NCBI GenBank assembly: GCA_009773515.1
Contig: WSXX01000017.1
Span: 1 to 64,000, forward strand
DNA length: 64,000 nt
From: Bacteroidota bacterium
GTDB taxonomy: Bacteria > Bacteroidota > Bacteroidia > Bacteroidales > Lentimicrobiaceae
Reading direction: 5' to 3'
This document shows positions 60,038 through 64,000 of this stretch, in pieces. A program made the translations under genes and the position numbers. Position 1 is the first letter of the stretch. Every line of letters begins with the position of its first letter. Below the pieces are notes generated by a model that was given only the letters and a program-made list of their open reading frames with translations, did not search any database and was not told where the DNA came from.

Positions 60038-61000
60038 ATGCTAAACAGAAGGCACTTAAGGGTTAAGGTATTGCAGGCGTTATATGCTCATTTCCAAACT
60101 GATGGAAGTGAAGTGTCGCAGCAGGAAAAAAGGTTGGTATTAAGTATTGAGAGTATTTACGATCTTTACATCTATTTATTATCCTCGCTGATCGAAGTCA
60201 GAGATTTTGCTTCGAACCGCATGGAAGATGCCAGACTAAAATTTTTGCCCACCGAAGCTGAGTTAAATCCTAATACCCGTTTTGTTGAGAACCGTTTTTT
60301 GGAGCAATTATCAAATAATAGAAGCCTCAGGAAGAATATTACCCGCTTGTCGGTTTCGTGGGCCGATCATCAGGAAATCATCAGGAAAATTTTTCTTGCC
60401 TTTCGCGATTCAGAGGCTTACTCTGCTTTTATGGAAAAGCCAACAGTAAGTTATCGTGAAGAAAAAGATATTGTTTTGCATCTTTTCGGCAGTTTTATGC
60501 TTGAAAGTGAAGCTTATACCAGTCTGTTTGAAGAAAAAAATATTCACTGGGCAGATGATATTGATACAGCATCCGCTTTGCTGGTAAAGACATTGAAAAA
60601 ATGGGATGTTGCCATGGATGAATTTCATGAACTTCCTCCATTGATGATAAATCCTGATGAAGAAGGCGAAGACCTGATCAGAGATTTTGTGCTGAAGCTT
60701 TTTCGCAAAACAATTGTACATAAAACTGAGTTTGATAAACTGATTGCTGATAGGGCTCAGAACTGGGATATCGAACGCATTGCACTGCTGGATGTGATTT
60801 TGCTGAAAATGGCTTTGACCGAACTAACTGAATTTCCTACAATTCCGGTTAAGGTTACATTAAATGAGTACATCGAAATTTCTAAAGAATACAGCACCCC
60901 GCGCAGCAGACAATTCGTAAACGGAATGCTTGATAAACTGGTTGTTGATCTGCGTGAAGCCGGAAAGATTAATAAAATGGGACGTGGTCTTATAGATTAA
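60038..61000 (+). CDS. nusB: Transcription antitermination factor NusB (long Bacteroidetes form)
   Basis: A 320-residue protein. The C-terminal 130 residues match NusB (RIALLDVILLKMALTELTEF and KVTLNEYIEISKEYSTPRSRQFVNGMLDKL). NusB binds boxA RNA with NusE (S10) to prevent early termination in rRNA operons. The N-terminal half (HLRVKVLQALYAHFQTDGSEV and following) is the extended, divergent domain typical of Bacteroidetes NusB, about twice the E. coli length. First gene of the plus-strand unit leading to coaE. Confidence 0.93.
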   Translation: MLNRRHLRVKVLQALYAHFQTDGSEVSQQEKRLVLSIESIYDLYIYLLSSLIEVRDFASNRMEDARLKFLPTEAELNPNTRFVENRFLEQLSNNRSLRKNITRLSVSWADHQEIIRKIFLAFRDSEAYSAFMEKPTVSYREEKDIVLHLFGSFMLESEAYTSLFEEKNIHWADDIDTASALLVKTLKKWDVAMDEFHELPPLMINPDEEGEDLIRDFVLKLFRKTIVHKTEFDKLIADRAQNWDIERIALLDVILLKMALTELTEFPTIPVKVTLNEYIEISKEYSTPRSRQFVNGMLDKLVVDLREAGKINKMGRGLID

Positions 61001-61004
61001 CAAA

Positions 61005-61451
61005 ATGAAAAGTACGGATGGCTTTTTTGTCAGAGATTACCAACCTGTTGATTTTGATGAGGTTGAGAATTTCTGGAATGCCAACGGACTTGGAGGCCGG
61101 CACAGAGGAGATACTGCCTTAACAATTCAGGAAACTCTTGACGCTGGTGGCCATTTGCTGGTGCTTTGTAATGATTCAGCTGAAATCATAGGAACTTCAT
61201 GGTTAACCAACGATAAGCGACGCACTTACCTTCATCATTTTGGTATTGCTGAACCTTACAGGGGAAAAGGACTTTCGAAAATTTTGCTTGAAGCCTCACT
61301 CAAATTGGCAGCAAAAGATGGTTATCAGTTGAAGATTGAAGTGCACAGGAACAATCATATCGCCCTTAATCTATATGAATCTGCCGGATTTAAGCCACTT
61401 GGCGATTATGATGTATTCATTATCAGGGATATGGCTTCATTCGGGGAATAA
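61005..61451 (+). CDS. GNAT-family N-acetyltransferase
   Basis: A 148-residue acetyltransferase. The acetyl-CoA motif A is FGIAEPYRGKGLSKILLEASL and motif B is EVHRNNHIALNLYESAGFK. The target is unknown; RimI-like and small-molecule GNATs share these features. It begins 4 bases after the nusB stop, so it is translated from the same transcript. A conserved position in this unit in other Bacteroidetes is not something I can confirm from sequence. Confidence 0.88.
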   Translation: MKSTDGFFVRDYQPVDFDEVENFWNANGLGGRHRGDTALTIQETLDAGGHLLVLCNDSAEIIGTSWLTNDKRRTYLHHFGIAEPYRGKGLSKILLEASLKLAAKDGYQLKIEVHRNNHIALNLYESAGFKPLGDYDVFIIRDMASFGE

Positions 61452-61518
61452 TCTGACAGCGTTTTTACAAGTGTTTTCAAACTTCGTATTTTCTGGTGAA
61501 AGGCTTGCCCTTTTTGCT

Positions 61519-61526
61519 TAATTTTG
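61519..61526 (+). promoter_or_regulatory. Promoter -7 box for the DUF1573 gene
   Basis: TAATTTTG followed by C matches TAnnTTTG and ends 42 bases before the DUF1573 start, suggesting an internal promoter in the unit. Confidence 0.5.
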
Positions 61527-61568
61527 CAATTGTTTAAACAGTGTCAAAGCATATTAACCTGAATTGTA

Positions 61569-62051
61569 ATGAAGAATTTTAGTTTTTCAGTTTTTAAAAG
61601 GAGTTTAGTGCTCTTTTCATTGATTTTTATTTTTGGCTGTGGCAATCAGAGTGGGAGCGAAGATCTGCTTTCGGGTGATGTTGTGAAAAATCCCAATACG
61701 GCTGGAGGTAAAACAACCGGTAACATGCCGGTTCTTGAATTTGAAAAAGATTTTCATGATTTTGGCAGGGTAATACAGGGCGAAAAGGTTTCTTATGCTT
61801 TTAAGTTCACAAACAGCGGTAAGTCAGATCTCATTATTTCCAAAGTGAGTACTTCCTGTGGATGTACTGTTCCTGAATTTCCAAAAACACCAATTAAACC
61901 CGGTGAAACGAAAAAAATTGATGTAAAATTTGATTCTGAGAACCGCCGCGGTTTCCAGAACAAAACCATAACCATCATCAGCAATACCCAACCCAATTCT
62001 CAGGTGCTCAGGATCAAAGCCGAAATTATGCTTCCTGAGGAAGTCCGTTAA
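61569..62051 (+). CDS. DUF1573 lipoprotein
   Basis: A 160-residue lipoprotein (hydrophobic start, lipobox ending FIFGC at about residue 24). Residues 55-155 form a DUF1573 Ig-like domain with FEKDFHDFGRVIQGEKVSYAF, TSCGCTVPEFPKTPIKPGE and ENRRGFQNKTITIISN. DUF1573 proteins are widespread in Bacteroidetes envelopes; function is unresolved. It precedes yajC by 30 bases, counted to the chosen yajC ATG. Confidence 0.87.
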   Translation: MKNFSFSVFKRSLVLFSLIFIFGCGNQSGSEDLLSGDVVKNPNTAGGKTTGNMPVLEFEKDFHDFGRVIQGEKVSYAFKFTNSGKSDLIISKVSTSCGCTVPEFPKTPIKPGETKKIDVKFDSENRRGFQNKTITIISNTQPNSQVLRIKAEIMLPEEVR

Positions 62052-62081
62052 TTTTAATTGTTTAACCTAACCAATACACAA

Positions 62082-62402
62082 ATGCTCACATCAACATTAC
62101 TAATGGCCCCAACCGAAGGGGGAGGCGGATACAGTTCATTTATACTGCTCGGGCTTCTCATGGTGGTATTCTACTTTTTCTTTATCAGGCCACAAGCCAA
62201 AAAAGCCAAGGACTTGCGCAAATATCGCGAAGCACTTAAAAAAGGCGACAAAATTGTTACCATCGGAGGTCTGCATGGTAAAATTGTAGAAGTACAGGAG
62301 ACTACTTTTACCGTTGAGGTAGAGGATGGCTCCAGAATGCGTTTCGAAAAGTCAGCAATTGCCGGTGATGCAAGTGATCAGCTTGCCAATCAGCAGAAAT
62401 AG
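62082..62402 (+). CDS. yajC: Preprotein translocase subunit YajC
   Basis: A 106-residue inner-membrane protein of the SecDF-YajC complex. The single helix (SSFILLGLLMVVFYFFFI) is followed by RPQAKKAKDLRKYREALKKGDKIVTIGGLHGKI, the family signature. The ATG at 62082 was chosen; a TTG at 62058 would add eight residues and is less likely. It lies between DUF1573 and the YbbR-like gene, a usual Bacteroidetes order. Confidence 0.93.
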   Translation: MLTSTLLMAPTEGGGGYSSFILLGLLMVVFYFFFIRPQAKKAKDLRKYREALKKGDKIVTIGGLHGKIVEVQETTFTVEVEDGSRMRFEKSAIAGDASDQLANQQK

Positions 62403-62422
62403 ACATTTCTACAAATTATTCA

Positions 62423-63433
62423 TTGAAAGTGAAAGGTTTTAAGTTCACTCTTTTATCTGGAAAATTCAAGCCTTTAGACGGAAAGCTTCGTTACAAGCTT
62501 TCCGTTTTTTTGGTTTGCGTTTTGCTTTCAGCAATGATGTGGGGAATGATAAAACTTACCCACGAATATGATGTAACAGTTCGTTTCAATATTGAAGCTT
62601 CTGATTTGCCCAAAGACAGAATTCTTGTCGGAAATACCGATTCTGTGATTGCTATTACTGTCAGAGCCAAGGGACTGGATTACTATTCCCGAATTTTATC
62701 AGCACAATTAAAACCTTTATATTTCAATCTGAAAGATCTGAAATTAAAGCGCTCAGGTGATCGCTATACCGGATATCTGCGTACTTCGCGCAATACACGT
62801 GTTATTCTTGATCAACTGCCTTCAGGTATTGAAATTCTTTCGATTGAACCCGATACCCTGCACTTTATTTTTGAAAAGGGTTTCAGCAAAAAAATTGCCA
62901 TAAGACCAGATGTATCTCTCCGTTTTTCACGACAATATAATCTTTACGATTCAATTGCAGTCAACCCTGATTCAGTTTTAGTATCAGGACGCAAGGAAAT
63001 ACTTGATACACTCAGGTTTATATCCACAGAATACAAAAGTTATACGGGTCTTGATAAGGATCTTACCGAGAAACTCCGACTTATTAACCCTGGATTTTAT
63101 CCTCCTGTTGAATTTTCGGTTGACAGCGCAGAAATTAAACTCAGTGTTGAAAAATTTACTGAAACTCAGGTTGAGGTGCCTGTTGAACTCATTTCTGATT
63201 CACCACCCGGCTCAACTTATAAAACATTCCCTGAAAAATTAACCATCACTTGTCTTGTTGCTATGAAGGACTATAACAGGCTTGATCCTTCGCTTTTTAC
63301 TGTTGTTGCAAATACTGAAGCTCTGAAAGAATCATCAGACCGGCGGATTCCTGTAAAAGTAATTGCGGCTCCGCTTTTTATTAAAGTCATTAAGATTGAG
63401 CCAGATAAGGTTGAATATCTGATAATTAAGTAA
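62423..63433 (+). CDS. YbbR-like (CdaR-type) membrane protein
   Basis: A 336-residue protein with one N-terminal helix (about 25-45, LSVFLVCVLLSAMMWGMI) and extracytoplasmic YbbR-type repeats (TVRFNIEASDLPKDRILVG, then SVDSAEIKLSVEKF and related). CdaR of Firmicutes uses this fold to regulate the cyclic-di-AMP synthase CdaA; no cdaA is in the window, so that role is not shown. The start is a TTG at 62423; a GTG at 62429 is possible. It sits between yajC and coaE. Confidence 0.82.
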   Translation: MKVKGFKFTLLSGKFKPLDGKLRYKLSVFLVCVLLSAMMWGMIKLTHEYDVTVRFNIEASDLPKDRILVGNTDSVIAITVRAKGLDYYSRILSAQLKPLYFNLKDLKLKRSGDRYTGYLRTSRNTRVILDQLPSGIEILSIEPDTLHFIFEKGFSKKIAIRPDVSLRFSRQYNLYDSIAVNPDSVLVSGRKEILDTLRFISTEYKSYTGLDKDLTEKLRLINPGFYPPVEFSVDSAEIKLSVEKFTETQVEVPVELISDSPPGSTYKTFPEKLTITCLVAMKDYNRLDPSLFTVVANTEALKESSDRRIPVKVIAAPLFIKVIKIEPDKVEYLIIK

Positions 63434-63647
63434 AGCGATTACTGCTTATAGTCATTATTTTGTGTTGTTTAATCCAATTTTTGAATGATTAGCTGTTTCA
63501 CTCAGTTAACATATGTAAAATATTGAATACATTTGCAGGGTTAAATCCACAAGAGACAAGACTCAAAAGTAAATTACCTTAAAAGGTTTTTCAACATTGT
63601 ACCGGTTGAAATTTCATAAGATTGGGTAAGTTGTCAAAAATTTCTTG

Positions 63648-63655
63648 TAGGTTTG
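63648..63655 (+). promoter_or_regulatory. Promoter -7 box for coaE
   Basis: TAGGTTTG matches TAnnTTTG and ends 18 bases before the coaE start. Another match, TACATTTG, lies at 63528-63535 in the same 240-bp spacer. Confidence 0.45.
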
Positions 63656-63673
63656 TATTCAGATAGTTCACTG

Positions 63674-64000
63674 ATGCTAAAAATAGGTCTTACCGGAAGT
63701 ATAGGAAGCGGAAAATCCACCATAGCATCCCTTTTCAGGGTGTTGGGTATTCCTGTATATATTGCTGATATAGAGGCAAAAAAGTTTCTTGAAGATCCTG
63801 ATGTGATCATGAGAATTACAGCACTAACCGGCAATGAAGTACTTACTCCGGAAGGTGAAATAGACCGCAGAGTTCTGGCAGCCAAAGTTTTCGGTGATCC
63901 GGAAAAACTTCAGGAATTAAATTCAATCATTCATCCCCGGGTAAGGAAACATTTTACGCATTGGGCTGAAATGCATCAGCATAGTCCTTATATTGTTCAG
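63674..64000 (+). CDS. coaE: Dephospho-CoA kinase, cut by the window end
   Basis: Phosphorylates dephospho-CoA in the last step of coenzyme A synthesis. The first 109 residues are visible: MLKIGLTGSIGSGKSTIASL with Walker A GSIGSGKS, then IADIEAKKFL (the conserved Asp pair region), DRRVLAAKVFGDPEKL and the IIHPRVRKH motif. The frame stays open to the last base, so the C-terminal part, about 90 residues by family length, lies beyond the window. It follows the YbbR-like gene, with its own candidate promoter at 63648. Confidence 0.93.
   Translation, partial: MLKIGLTGSIGSGKSTIASLFRVLGIPVYIADIEAKKFLEDPDVIMRITALTGNEVLTPEGEIDRRVLAAKVFGDPEKLQELNSIIHPRVRKHFTHWAEMHQHSPYIVQ

Overview
The window reads as chromosomal DNA of an environmental Bacteroidetes, probably of the Bacteroidales side. 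Evidence: three secreted proteins with type IX secretion (T9SS) C-terminal sorting domains, a SusC-like TonB receptor paired with a DUF4249 lipoprotein, a complete Bat (aerotolerance) operon, Bacteroidetes-only families (DUF3078, DUF5683, GWxTD, long NusB) and many copies of the Bacteroidetes promoter -7 element TAnnTTTG just upstream of genes. A HydE-type radical SAM maturase hints at hydrogen metabolism and anaerobic life. Base composition is moderately AT-rich throughout, with no sign of a phage, plasmid, IS element, CRISPR array, rRNA or tRNA.

Layout. 1-6320 (minus): a T9SS-exported protein, corA, mscS, mscL (ion and osmotic homeostasis), a DUF3078 outer-membrane-type protein and a periplasmic protein with two TonB C-terminal domains. 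6321-6978 is a gene-free spacer with a nested inverted repeat and a dispersed intergenic repeat that also occurs near 3.9 kb. 6979-16965 (minus) is one long transcription unit: moxR, DUF58, a membrane protein, batA, batB, batC, batD, batE, then an unrecognised membrane protein and an ABC ATPase. 17167-18375 is an exported papain-fold protease. 18764-23154 (plus) holds two T9SS cargo proteins. 23567-29762 holds an outer-membrane-like protein, a tiny lipoprotein, ung, an OmpP1/FadL porin, a LytM/LysM cell-wall protein and a GWxTD lipoprotein. 29824-32333 carries hydE, thyA and folA. 32357-38542 (minus) carries DUF4249, its TonB receptor, a secreted protein commonly mislabelled asparagine synthetase B, and dnaB.

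38720-45461 mixes a TlpA-type thioredoxin, an FKBP isomerase, a PolB-like exonuclease, a lipoprotein, mnmD, acylphosphatase, an unknown protein and a Nudix-winged-helix regulator. A 662-bp spacer with a promoter-embedded 21-bp palindrome separates that regulator from a 1264-residue hybrid histidine kinase with PocR and PAS sensor domains. 49934-53698 (minus): membrane protein, lolA-like gene, ftsK. 53841-59658 (minus): parA, parB, DUF5683, dapB, lepB, cyclophilin and DUF4412, apparently one operon of segregation, lysine/cell-wall precursor and export functions. 60038-64000 (plus): nusB, GNAT, DUF1573, yajC, ybbR-like and the start of coaE, a familiar Bacteroidetes housekeeping order.

Most of the window is housekeeping. 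The parts most worth a second look are the palindrome/promoter between the Nudix regulator and the hybrid kinase with its untranslated leader, the ABC pair appended to the Bat operon, the solitary hydE, and the repeat-bearing spacer at 6.3-7.0 kb. All promoter and terminator calls are by eye from sequence.
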